This document shows, piece after piece, positions 32,559 through 41,746 of a stretch of 64,000 bases of DNA. Made by a program: the position numbers and the translations under genes. Source of the stretch: Rhodanobacter sp. (GTDB lineage Bacteria; Pseudomonadota; Gammaproteobacteria; Xanthomonadales; Rhodanobacteraceae); assembly GCA_004298015.1 (NCBI GenBank), contig SCSE01000002.1:62001-126000 (forward strand), in the 5' to 3' direction. The stretch's first letter is position 1. Every line of letters begins with the position of its first letter. The notes below the pieces were generated by a model that worked only from the letters and a program-made list of their open reading frames with translations, had not been told where the DNA came from and searched no databases.

Positions 32559-33260
32559 ATGACAAAGCGCTGTACCTCACTCATTGTTGAAGTCGATCCC
32601 CAGACGCTCTCGGGGGAGGTTGCCTGCCTTAGTGTGCACTTGAATGCGTTTTTTGACGACGAAGCCCGGCCAGACGCCGCTTACGCTTTTTATCAGAAGG
32701 TGGTGATTTGCGCACTCAATCCGAACGACCAGGACGCAAGGGATTGGCTGATAGATCATCATCCGACAGGCTGGCTCTCGAATGAGCGTCAGCGCACCCT
32801 TTATGTCGATGCGTGGATTGAGCTTGCCAGTGCGGAGCAAGCTCTAGCTGTACGCGACGAAGGCGCTGCGAGGCGCTATGTCGCTGCCGTTCGCACAAGT
32901 ATCGACGCGGCAAAAATTGACTACGAGGCGACGACAATTCCAGAGCAGGATCGTTATAAGCGTGCCAAAGGCGGACTCACCACGCATGCGAACCTCCTTC
33001 AAGTTCAGACGAAGGCGGCAGCCTTCGTGCGGGATCTTGCCCCTCTTGAAGGGTGGAAGTCATACGAAAAATGCGCGGAAGCTGTAGCGCTGCACCTTAA
33101 CGAAATTGTTGGGAGACTTAACAAGGATGATAAAACGAGAGTGCAGATCGGTTCCTATACTGATGGCTGGATAAAGAGGCAGCTCGCGAAGGAAGGCCCC
33201 ATGCGCGAGGCCTACTTGGCAACATCAAGGAAAACTTACTCCTTGCGTCCTTCGCAGTGA
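32559..33260 (+). CDS. hypothetical protein, island cargo
   Basis: 233-residue soluble protein not recognised. It is mostly helical in appearance, with several Ala/Arg/Glu-rich stretches (residues 75-130 and 140-190) and no membrane segment or signal peptide. A WLIDHHPTGWL segment near residue 63 and a late GSYTDGWIKRQLAKEG may be conserved features. Intact frame starting at ATG 32559. The neighbours are mobile-element remnants, so it is likely cargo; no function can be proposed. Confidence 0.6.
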   Translation: MTKRCTSLIVEVDPQTLSGEVACLSVHLNAFFDDEARPDAAYAFYQKVVICALNPNDQDARDWLIDHHPTGWLSNERQRTLYVDAWIELASAEQALAVRDEGAARRYVAAVRTSIDAAKIDYEATTIPEQDRYKRAKGGLTTHANLLQVQTKAAAFVRDLAPLEGWKSYEKCAEAVALHLNEIVGRLNKDDKTRVQIGSYTDGWIKRQLAKEGPMREAYLATSRKTYSLRPSQ

Positions 33261-33331
33261 TGGTGGGTTCGCCGGCCGAAGCGCGGATCCCGCATCACTT
33301 TCCAATTGGATGCCAAACATTGTCCGAAGGG

Positions 33332-33541
33332 CTAATCCGGATTTGCCAGCAACCAAGCTTCGACCTCGGCCTCTATGAAAAATCGACGTCCGCCACATTT
33401 CCGCTTTTTAGGGAAGGTTGGGTCGAAGCGCTTGGAGCCTTCTCGCGTCATCTCGCAAAACGTCGATTTTGATACTCCCGCGCGCTGGTAGGTCGTGGCG
33501 ATTGAAATCCGGCGTGTTGGTTGCAAAGTTTTCTCGTTCAT
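33332..33541 (-). CDS. AlpA-family phage/island regulator (helix-turn-helix)
   Basis: A 69-residue protein in the size range of AlpA/excisionase-like regulators. The MerR-type HTH is recognisable as ISIATTYQRAGVSKSTFCEM followed by FPKKRKCGGRRFFIEAEVEAWLLA, the classic AlpA end (wing then helix). A longer open frame reaches 33949, but its first 136 codons look noncoding, so ATG 33541 is chosen. AlpA proteins control excision of P4-like islands in E. coli; a similar role here is an inference. Confidence 0.8.
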   Translation of the reverse strand: MNEKTLQPTRRISIATTYQRAGVSKSTFCEMTREGSKRFDPTFPKKRKCGGRRFFIEAEVEAWLLANPD

Positions 33542-33849
33542 GTGCTCAGTCCAAGGGAGCGGAATCTCCGCGGTGGACACGGAGATTAGGCGCACTTTTC
33601 GTCCGAGTCGTCCACTCCACTGGACGAAAAAAATAACCGTCAGTAGCGTGCGCTGGGGCCAGGCCATGAAGTCTCCGGAGCCCGTGTGCACGTCGCTTAG
33701 AGTGGCCGCAGGGGTGTCGCCGCGTCGTTCCTGGGCTGTGTGGTGAAGCTTACAACTCCCTCTCGCAATCATCAGTGCACAGCCAGGTTGTGCAAGGGCG
33801 CCTTGCCGGATGTACGCAGGCGACAGGTTCTCGAGCTCACACAATCCGT

Positions 33850-34112
33850 ATGGGGATTTCACGGACATAGGTGTGGATGTTGAAAGCAGGCTGCTCCATA
33901 CGGTGACGACGACGGAAGCCAACGTGGCGCATACCAAAGAAGTCGGCAACCTGCTTCACGGTAAGGAGAAAAGCCGTATACACCGATGCGGGCTACACCG
34001 GCGCCCCCCGAGAAACGCGAAGGCATGACCAAGCGTGGCCGCACTCAGTACAGCGCTGCCAAGCGCGGCAGCATCAAGACGATGCCCGAGGTTGAGCTGA
34101 AGGACGCAACGG
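33850..34112 (+). pseudogene. IS5-family transposase remnant
   Basis: Pieces of an IS5-type DDE transposase in two frames: DIGVDVESRLLHTVTTTEAN with KEVGNLLHGKEK, then after a frameshift near 33970 AVYTDAGYTGAP and further TKRGRTQYSAAKRGSIKTMP. The N-terminal half and the C-terminal Glu region are missing and no terminal repeats were seen. Clearly non-functional. Confidence 0.7.
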
Positions 34113-34239
34113 TGTGTTGGACTTTTCTCACGGCCGTCTGAAAGGGGAAGCACGTCCGTTAAGGGGGGCACCCCCGAAGGGCGCCAGAAGCGCCCTACCG
34201 GGGCGCTACAGCGGCACATTCCGCCCGAATTTTGAGGTT

Positions 34240-35403
34240 TTAGCGCCAGTTCTTTAAAAAATCACTTGGAAGGGGATCCGGTAATGGCTTGTTCAGACAA
34301 TCCTTAACACCCGGAGATGCTAGCGGGCGATACTTCCGTGGCCTTCCAGGAGCACGACGTGGCTTCGGAGGGAGGCCCCCTGGCTGGTAGATGCGGCCCT
34401 TGGAGATCACCCGAATGTAATAATCCGACATCGTCAGCCGAGGAATCACGATCTCCTTCAGGGCCTTGATCTTCTCAGTCTCCCAACGGTTTATGAGTCC
34501 GATCCCTGTTTGCTGGTGCCCGCCAGCATTGCAGTTGTTGAAGCTCCCCTCACCGCCGGTGATGTCGTTGACCCAGTGCTGGCCGATCTCGTTGCCCACC
34601 ACGTAGCCGGACACCGGGACGTCACCAGCGAAAAACAGGAGTAGGCGGTATTGATAAGAAGTGCATCTCCCTCGTTCCTTCTTCCAGGCATACATCAGCA
34701 ACGGCAGCGGGTATTTGCGCTTTAGGAAGCGGATGAATGCCTCGCGATGCGCTCGCGATTGCTCGTTGCTGATGAGGTTCGTTGGATCCTTGACCGAAAA
34801 CCTGCTAGGCCTCCATTTATCGATGCGGTACGAGAGATCCAGTCTCACCACCAGCGAACTTCCACACCGATGGAATACTTCATCGGTGATCTTTCGTAGC
34901 CCTTTAGTCGCATCACGAATTGACGCAAGGCGCTTGTCCCGCCTGTTTTGGAAAGCCTTGTCGCGGCCCTCCCTCCGCATCTTTTCAACAAGCCGATTCA
35001 GGTGATTAAAGTCACCTTTCAAGCAAGAAGTTGCGTTCCAGTGCAGCTCCACCGAGTAGTCCCCAAAAAGCTTCACGAGCGGATGAAAGTCACGCTCTGG
35101 AAATTCGATCTTGAGCGCATCGATGTTCATCGGAAGCTGATCCATCAATGCCTTGCCGAGGGTTACAGGTTTGATCCGGCCATCGCCCCACTGGACAGGT
35201 AATGACTTCTTCGGATGTTCGTGCCAGCGAAACAAGGGAGCCTTGGAGGGGATAATCCGCTCCATCACGCGGTGGATACCGATCAAGTTCTTGACCAGAT
35301 CATAGTCCTCGTGAAACCGGATCTCCTTGCCATCCTGATGAAGGGCCACGGCGTAGTAGGTCGCGTCGCGTACAGCCGCCTCATCTTTTTTATTCAGGGC
35401 CAT
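34240..35403 (-). CDS. inovirus Gp2-like / YagK-YfjJ C-terminal domain protein
   Basis: 387 residues. The middle and C-terminal part looks like the YagK/YfjJ family found in P4-like prophages and inovirus-type elements: LVVRLDLSYRIDKW, a later LLFFAGDVPVSGYVVGNEIG and the Asp/Gly motif WVNDITGGEGSFNNCNAGGH. A basic tail with PRRAPGRPRKYR, an AT-hook-like sequence, suggests DNA binding. The family is thought to be replication related, but no activity is proven. No other replication gene is visible in the island. GC content and codon use look lower than in region 1. Confidence 0.7.
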   Translation of the reverse strand: MALNKKDEAAVRDATYYAVALHQDGKEIRFHEDYDLVKNLIGIHRVMERIIPSKAPLFRWHEHPKKSLPVQWGDGRIKPVTLGKALMDQLPMNIDALKIEFPERDFHPLVKLFGDYSVELHWNATSCLKGDFNHLNRLVEKMRREGRDKAFQNRRDKRLASIRDATKGLRKITDEVFHRCGSSLVVRLDLSYRIDKWRPSRFSVKDPTNLISNEQSRAHREAFIRFLKRKYPLPLLMYAWKKERGRCTSYQYRLLLFFAGDVPVSGYVVGNEIGQHWVNDITGGEGSFNNCNAGGHQQTGIGLINRWETEKIKALKEIVIPRLTMSDYYIRVISKGRIYQPGGLPPKPRRAPGRPRKYRPLASPGVKDCLNKPLPDPLPSDFLKNWR

Positions 35404-35963
35404 TCCCTATCGCCTCTGCACTGACACACTGCCCCGAGAAGAGCCTCTTCCGGTTGCCTTCGATGGTTCATCCGTCGTGGTTAGAACGCCACGGGGCAAG
35501 CCCGTTCACAGGTTAAAAGACGGGAACACAATTGAAAAGAAGCAAAACCTTGGGTGACGAAAATCCTTGCTACCCGATCACCCGCTCCAACAAAACTTGT
35601 CAGAAAATTTGCGCTGCGGGCGTCGCTTTGTCGATTCCAACCATGAACGATTTTCAATGTGTACGATACCATACGCATTCGAATGGTGGCATCCAGCCCC
35701 AGACCGTCCCTGAGAAACGGGCGGCGCATGGGCCATGAACAACGTCAAAAGCGACCCGTGAACGCCAAAGAAACTTAGCGCCGGAAATACTGGCATACAA
35801 GCCATCGCAAGCCATTCAGCACAAGAAACTCGCGTGCCGCGGCGTATCGTGAAAGGTCTAAGAGCCTATGTTGAGCCGCGGAATTCGGCGCGTTGTCCCT
35901 TGGACAACACACTCGTCTCGCAAACTCAGGGCCGAATCAACCGGTCCAAGATCGGATCGCAAG
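35404..35963. other. non-coding stretch upstream of the YfjJ-like gene
   Basis: AT-richer DNA that should hold the promoter of the leftward YfjJ-like gene. No recognised gene on either strand. A 13-base match (AGGGCCGAATCAA, 35928-35940) equals the right tip of the IS630 element found at 42859, without any adjoining similarity. Confidence 0.4.
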
Positions 35964-36370
35964 GGCCTGGCAGCACCTTCAAGACTTTCCGGGTCTATAT
36001 CCACGCCGATCTGCACCTGTTGGCGTGCAGCCAGCGCGGCAGGACTAGCGAGGTCGAAGCGCCGTGGAGCGGCAAGGGGTCCGGCTTTTCGCTGACGATA
36101 GAGGCGTTCATCGTCACCCCTGTGCCGGGAGATTCCGGCGCGGGCCGTGCCCCCGCTGCTGGATGTCTCCGATGGTGGCTCCTGGCGGGTTCTGGAGCGT
36201 CAGGTGCAGGCGGCCCGCGCCCAAGCCGATCAGACTGAAATCGGGCGGATCGTGGTGGACGAGCGCAGTGCCCGCTGCGACCAGCGCTTCCTGTCCCTGT
36301 TCCATGACGCCGATCAGCGCCGGCTGCTGTTTGCCACCCCGGACCGCGAGCCAGGACCTTTGCAACCTCT
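35964..36370 (+). pseudogene. ISL3-family transposase remnant
   Basis: Decayed transposase in two frames. The first frame has FKTFRVYIHADLHLLACSQR and VEAPWSGKGSGFSLTIEAF, matching the ISL3 zinc-finger/HTH junction (normally PWA..GSGFT..FEA). After a frameshift near 36135 it continues LLDVSDGGSWRVLERQVQAA and IGRIVVDERSARCDQRFLSL then DADQRRLLFATPDRE, equivalent to the first catalytic Asp region. The rest is absent. Recognised by pattern; no terminal repeats seen. Confidence 0.6.
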
Positions 36371-36868
36371 GTCGCCGATCTCACCGCGTGCGGTAGTGAC
36401 GGAGAACACGAGCTGTCCGCATCGCTTTTAAACACTGCCTCTGCGCCACGGCTCGGACCAGTAATGTGGGCCCGGCCTCGCGTCCACAGTTGTCTCAGTG
36501 GCTGCAAGATAGGTTCTCATTCCCATGCCTGAGGCGGGTAAAATTACGGGTGGAAAATCTACCAAAGACCGTTGCTGTGCGGTTTTCCTACTGGGAAACT
36601 CGGACGAAACGTTCCTCCGCCTCCACAGCTAGCCGCCGAATGACCTTTACGCATGTCCGGCTGCAGAACATGCAAAACGCCAGCCACGTGCCCACCTTTG
36701 CCACAGCAGTTGACCAGCTTCGCCAGCAAAACTGACCATGGCCGGCAACCAAACTGCCCATTGTTGCCAACAAGCTGCACATTAGCAGGCATCGAACGTG
36801 ACGACCACATCACCAGGCGACCAAGAAAGGGCGGCGGGAGGTTGTAGTCGGGCGCAATTCGGGCACCC
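36371..36868. other. spacer before the candidate defence module
   Basis: No convincing gene. Open frames on both strands (for example 36466-36735 plus, 36559-36927 minus) have no recognisable domain and overlap each other. The promoter of the module starting at 36869 should lie here. Confidence 0.35.
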
Positions 36869-38455
36869 ATGCGAAACTCACCAAAACTAGGGGGAGTCGT
36901 GGACGAACGAATCAAGCGGCTGACCACACCGGAGCTGGCACGTACATTTGCGAAAAATGCGCGGGAGCGCGGGCATCCGGAATTGGAAATTCAGGCCCTG
37001 GCCCACGCCCGAACTCTTCAAGGCATCCAGGCCGGATACACCACACCCGCCGAGCTGGCGATTGCCTCGGCGCTCTATGCGTACGAGGAGGAGCAGAGCC
37101 GGATCAAAGGGCGCACCTTCCGCGCCAACCGGACCCGTCAGATGTTGGCCAAGCGCGGGGCCTTGGGCGCGGCCGAACGCATGGTGCTTAGTCCCCAACC
37201 CTCGGTTGGGTACGAAGTACTCCAAGAGGCGGGCCTTCAGGACCTGAGCTTCGAGGCCATCATCGTCCAGTTTCCGGGGGAGTTCTCCGAGATCGCTGTG
37301 CAAGCAGCACAGGCCCGTCTGGACGGCAGGCCGCCGCCGATCCCGCCGAAACCCTCGGCCGACTGTGACGTCGACGCCTCAGCGCCGGTCGTGCTGGACT
37401 CCGAAGCGCGGGAGTTCCTTGCGGGCTTCAACGACCCGAGTATTTGGTTTCAGGCGAATTGGCTTCCGCGATACCGAACAACGACCCAGGCCATCGCGCG
37501 GGATCTCGCCGAGGGCCGCCTGGATGAACCGTTCGACCTGCTCTGGAAGAGCATCCACAACGACATCAGCAACGCCGGCCGGGGCGTGCTCAAGTACGAC
37601 ACCGTCGATGCGATGCGCGATGAATTCCTCCAGGTTCTCCGCGAGATCCACGAGGACGGTAGCCCGGCGAACTTCGAATTTATTGTGGAACGCTTCGAAA
37701 CGTGGAAGACCGAGGGCCGCACCGACAAAGTGCCCCACCTATTGATCGCGAGGGCCTTCGCTGGAGTCCATCCGCAGCGGTACCACACCACGGTGGACGC
37801 GAGCAGCCAGGATCGGATCCTGGACTGGTTCGCTCAGCACACCGGGCACCAAGTGCCCCGCTCCACCAACTGGGCGGTACGGGCCCAGGCCCTGGTCAAG
37901 CACCTCGATCGCGTGGATGTATTCGGTAGGGACATCCACGCCCGCAACATCTTCCCTTGGTTCGTGCTGGACCAGCTGCGGGGACGGGCCGCAACCACCA
38001 ACGGACCGCCCGGACACTCCCCGCGGCCTGCAAGCGCCTTCGCAGACCTGCCCGCGGCCCAGCGCTTGCTCGAACTGCGGCACAACCTCGTGCAGAACGC
38101 CCTGTTCGCCCAGCTTGAAGAAGAGTTCGGCGCCGGCACGGTCTGGACCGAATATCCAACCGGCACGGGCGGCTTCGCCGATGCCTACGTCCGGCACGCT
38201 GACCAGAGCTGCACCCTCTATGAAATCAAGATCGCCGACACAGCGACCCAGGTGGTGCGGCAAGCCATGGGGCAGCTGCTGGAATATAGCTTCCGGGCGG
38301 GTGGACTGGAGCCTGTTCAGCTGTTCGCGGTGGGCGAGCCCGCCCTGGATGAGGCCACCCGACGCTTTCTCGAACGCATGCGCGCCGACTTCAATCTGGA
38401 AATCGACTACCTGCAAGTCGAACTACCGGACGACACGTCCGCTTTGGTCAACTAA
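36869..38455 (+). CDS. PD-(D/E)XK nuclease-domain protein, candidate defence gene
   Basis: 528 residues; function unproven. The N-terminal part (about 15-150) is helical, with RTFRANRTRQMLAKRG and GYEVLQEAGLQDLSFEAIIV. The central part (about 185-370) contains WKSIHNDISNAGRGVLKYD and VPHLLIARAFAGVHPQRYHT. The C-terminal domain (about 395-520) looks like a PD-(D/E)XK nuclease: Glu in VWTEYP (428), Asp in GGFADAYV (438), E-x-K in LYEIKIAD (452-454) and QAMGQLLEY (Gln 469). Possible start at GTG 36899 instead of ATG 36869. Only 32 bp separate it from the next gene, so the three following genes look like one operon. The nuclease call rests on the motif spacing; the role in defence is inferred. 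Confidence 0.7.
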   Translation: MRNSPKLGGVVDERIKRLTTPELARTFAKNARERGHPELEIQALAHARTLQGIQAGYTTPAELAIASALYAYEEEQSRIKGRTFRANRTRQMLAKRGALGAAERMVLSPQPSVGYEVLQEAGLQDLSFEAIIVQFPGEFSEIAVQAAQARLDGRPPPIPPKPSADCDVDASAPVVLDSEAREFLAGFNDPSIWFQANWLPRYRTTTQAIARDLAEGRLDEPFDLLWKSIHNDISNAGRGVLKYDTVDAMRDEFLQVLREIHEDGSPANFEFIVERFETWKTEGRTDKVPHLLIARAFAGVHPQRYHTTVDASSQDRILDWFAQHTGHQVPRSTNWAVRAQALVKHLDRVDVFGRDIHARNIFPWFVLDQLRGRAATTNGPPGHSPRPASAFADLPAAQRLLELRHNLVQNALFAQLEEEFGAGTVWTEYPTGTGGFADAYVRHADQSCTLYEIKIADTATQVVRQAMGQLLEYSFRAGGLEPVQLFAVGEPALDEATRRFLERMRADFNLEIDYLQVELPDDTSALVN

Positions 38456-38487
38456 CCTGCAGACACTACGGCACAGGACGGCGCTCA

Positions 38488-39504
38488 ATGGATTGGAACT
38501 GGTTCTTTAGCTCGATCGCACAATCGGCGGCGGCGATCGTGGGCATCTTTGGCGCGTTTATCATCACCAAAGTCCTGTCCAACCAGGCGAAATTCGGGGA
38601 GAAGTCCGTCCGCTTTCGATCGCTCCGAACCGACGCAGCCAAGTTGGTGGATAGCGCGAATCAGCTTGCATTTGCGTGGTACGTCCGGCTCAACAGGAAG
38701 TACGAACTGGAGGAGGCGATGGACCTTCTGAAAAAGGACGACGATCTGGACCCGAACCAACTCTATGCGAAGCTGAATTTCCCTCCGTTCCTTGCGCGCG
38801 TTGATGCCATCCAGGATCTCCAAGACCTCAAAGACCAGCGTGATCTTGCCGCGGAGGATAAACGACGGCGGCATGAGGAAGCTGTTCGACAACACGTCGA
38901 ACAGCAGAAAAGGCTTGGACAGTTCGGCTTCCGAAACCCGCTGGGTTTTAGCGATGGGCCATCCATCTTTATTGAGCCGACAGAAATTTCGCCAATGCGT
39001 TCGTTATCTCGTCCCTGGGCGGAACTCTCGAAAGAGCGCGACGCGATCGATGCGTTGGAGGTGGAGGTCCGACACCACATGAGAACGATCGCGGATTTTC
39101 TCGCGACGACAAAGTCGAACCCCGAATCATCGGTGGCGATCACCTGGGCCTTAGCTATGGTCGCCGGTCTGTTTCTCATCGGCGTGATCTACCCCTTGAG
39201 CTTTCTACCCACTCCGACTCCCTGGACTCCCGCCTTGGAATTCCATGGGTTCTGGGCGCGCCTGTTTTCCTTGAGAGGCATGCTCCTCACGGCCATATCA
39301 GCCATCTTCCTCGCGGCCCTCACGATGTTTGCGGTCATGAATCGCCGCTTGCGCTACCCGTCGAGCGAGGTCAAGTCGTTAGAGGACTTCACCCACATCG
39401 GAACGTACTCCCCGTACTACGCGATCGCCGAGGAGAACGAAAAGATCGCGCGGGCACAAGCAGAGAGGGAAAGACAACCCGAGCACGAATCTGAACCGGT
39501 CTAA
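38488..39504 (+). CDS. membrane protein with coiled coil, candidate defence gene
   Basis: 338 residues, family not recognised by name. One N-terminal membrane helix (residues about 5-30; SIAQSAAAIVGIFGAFIITK), a long charged helical region with coiled-coil character (about 85-150; DLKDQRDLAAEDKRRRHEE), and two further membrane helices near the C-terminus (about 213-235 and 262-287). The tail is rich in Glu, Arg and Gln. It sits between a nuclease-type protein and a STAND NTPase with gaps of 32 and 67 bp. Membrane partners in such clusters can act as cell-killing effectors, but that is inference only. Confidence 0.7.
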   Translation: MDWNWFFSSIAQSAAAIVGIFGAFIITKVLSNQAKFGEKSVRFRSLRTDAAKLVDSANQLAFAWYVRLNRKYELEEAMDLLKKDDDLDPNQLYAKLNFPPFLARVDAIQDLQDLKDQRDLAAEDKRRRHEEAVRQHVEQQKRLGQFGFRNPLGFSDGPSIFIEPTEISPMRSLSRPWAELSKERDAIDALEVEVRHHMRTIADFLATTKSNPESSVAITWALAMVAGLFLIGVIYPLSFLPTPTPWTPALEFHGFWARLFSLRGMLLTAISAIFLAALTMFAVMNRRLRYPSSEVKSLEDFTHIGTYSPYYAIAEENEKIARAQAERERQPEHESEPV

Positions 39505-39571
39505 CTCACCGCCTGAGACCACGGCGGCGCTCGCCCAGGCGCCGGCCGCAAACCAGGCTCCAACGCCTTCG

Positions 39572-41746
39572 GTGATTCGCGACGATGATCTGGAGGACCT
39601 GTTTGTAGCAGACTTTAATGCGTGCCCCATGAGCCAGTCCATCAACGCCAAGCTCCGCGCCTCCCACCTCATCCGTCTGATCGACGGCATTCGGGTGATC
39701 GGACCTGATTTTGAGCGTTTCGGCGGCATGCTCATGGAGCAACTTCTCGGCATCCCCCTGACTCACCGGGGCCTGAACGTCCTCGGGTTCCCAGTCGGCG
39801 GTGACGTTGATACCCACTCCCCGGACGGAACATGGGTGGCGGAGTATTCGGCGGAGACTGCCTATTTCGCCAAGGACATGCCCAAGGCGACCAAGGACCT
39901 GAACCACGCGCTGGCGAAGAAGCCGGATGCGCGCGAGGTTGTCCTGCTCTCAGCGCAGAAACGGGTGAGCGCCGCCGAACAACGCTTCATGGCGAAGGCC
40001 CGCGCCCGCCCGGACATGCAGGGTCGCACCGTGCAGATCTTGGACTCGCGGGACATCGCCGCCATGATCGTCGACCATCTTCTAACAAGCGACCGGGCGG
40101 TGAGCCTCCTCGGCCCCTACCTGCCCGTGCTGGAGCAGCTCCGGGACGAGCAGGCCGCCACCCTGCAGGTTCCATCGCCCGGCGAAGGTGCGTTGGACAG
40201 ACCGGCCATCGACGCCGCCTTCGAGGCCGAGCTCACGAAGTCGCCCTGTCTGGTCGTCTCCGGCCACGGTGGCGCCGGCAAGTCCGTCGCTGCGGCTGCG
40301 TTCGCAAAGCGGCGCGTCGATGCTTACCACAACCAGCTCTGGCTCAAGGGGACGGACGTTCCCTCGGTCGAGAGTCTCAACGCGGTGGCCATGGTCCGGG
40401 CCGGCGACAGCCGCAACGTCGCCTACCTGCTGAAGTCACGCCCGACCCTGCTCATCATCGACGACGTGGATCTTGATCTGGCGCTCGACAAACTGGCCGC
40501 GCTGTGCGGGCCAGGATCACACATCATCGTTACATCCCGGCGCGACGGCGGCTATGTCCCACCACCCTTCGACGAGGCCGAAGCACGCGAGGTCGTGAAT
40601 CGCGACATAGTGGAACCATGCCCAGACGAGGTCTTCCAGGTGATCTGGGACGCCGTCGGAGGCCATCCCCTTACCTACGGCCTAATCAACGGCACTGTCC
40701 GGAACGGTGCAAGCTGGGCCGACATTCGCGAGGACTGCCGGGTTATCGGCGAACTCCCGGACAGGTCCGACCGCCTCGCCAATCGATTGCTGGCCCGCGC
40801 TTTGAACGTCATGGGCCGGGAACTCGCCTTCTTCCTTTGGGTCGGGAAGGCCGACTGCGACCGTGGCTTCGCGGTTCGGGTCCTGAGTCCTGTCGGCCTG
40901 CGCAAGCTCAACGACGCCTGCCTCACAACGCCGGACTGGCCTAATGTCGTGCGCCTTCACGATGTCGTTTTCGCGAGCCTTCAGACGCTTGCAGTCGACC
41001 TGCCCGAGGTCGCGGGCGCTTTCACCGATCAGCTGGCGGCCTATATCGAAGAGGCAGCCACATACGGGGACGGCCTCCCGTTCTGGACCGTATCGCAAAG
41101 CTTGGACGTCCGGCTCCGGGCGGCGATCTCCGCGGGCGACCGACGGTCGGCATTCGTCTACGCACTCCTCGAGACCAGCCCGTCGGCCAGCCTCGATCCC
41201 GACCTTCTCGAAGACCCCTCCGCCATGGTCGATCGCATTCTCGCGACATCCGGCGACAGAGTGCCCGCCATCAACACTATGGCCGTCATCGAAACCATCG
41301 AAGCCGGCTATCTCTACCGCAAGACCCGCGATGGCAAGACAGCCGCGGAGACGGCGCTGGCGTCGCAGATGCCCGTCTTCGACCGCCTCGAAACCGATTG
41401 CCGGCTCACCATCCAGCAGCACGCGGAGTTGGAGCACCATCGGGGCAAGGCGCTGCTCCGGCTGGGCGAAAAATCGGCAGCGATCGCGCATTTCGAAGCT
41501 GTACTGGCTGGCTCGCATCCGCTGAACGAGTCGCGCCTCCAACTCGTCAAACTCGTGGCCAGAGACCCAAAGAAGGCGGCGGAGGTCGAGACCATGACCC
41601 GCGCCCTTCTAGAGGGCTTCGGCGGCCGCGGGGACGTGACGACCTCGGTCTTCTTAGCCGCCGTCGAAAGCCTTCCTTGGCACGACGCCCCCTGGCGGCA
41701 TGACCTCATCAAAATGCATGGCCCCACGATCGAGGACGTATTATAG
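39572..41746 (+). pseudogene. 5' part of nuclease-STAND NTPase gene, cut by IS630
   Basis: 724 codons remain before the stop TAG supplied by the first bases of the IS630 element. N-terminal domain (about 45-170) resembles a restriction-type nuclease: DFERFGGMLMEQLL, then GGDVDTHSPDGTWVAEYSAE with Asp 80 and Glu 91 (the usual following Lys is Ser). A STAND/NB-ARC-like NTPase follows: Walker A GHGGAGKS (231-238), Walker B TLLIIDDVD (292-300), TSRR sensor (321-324) and GHPL (364-367). The rest is helical with TPR-like stretches (HHRGKALLRLGEKSAAIAHF). GTG 39572 is the likely start; ATG 39629 is possible. The architecture resembles antiviral Avs-type STAND proteins. The remainder is at 42862-43392. 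Confidence 0.8.

Noticed and set aside
33544-33949. N-terminal extension of the AlpA-like frame to 205 codons
   Set aside because: The added part overlaps the IS5 remnant and has noncoding character; the AlpA family is about 70 residues.
36559-36927. 122-codon minus-strand frame with Cys/Gly-rich sequence
   Set aside because: No recognised domain, overlaps other frames and the start of the nuclease-domain gene.
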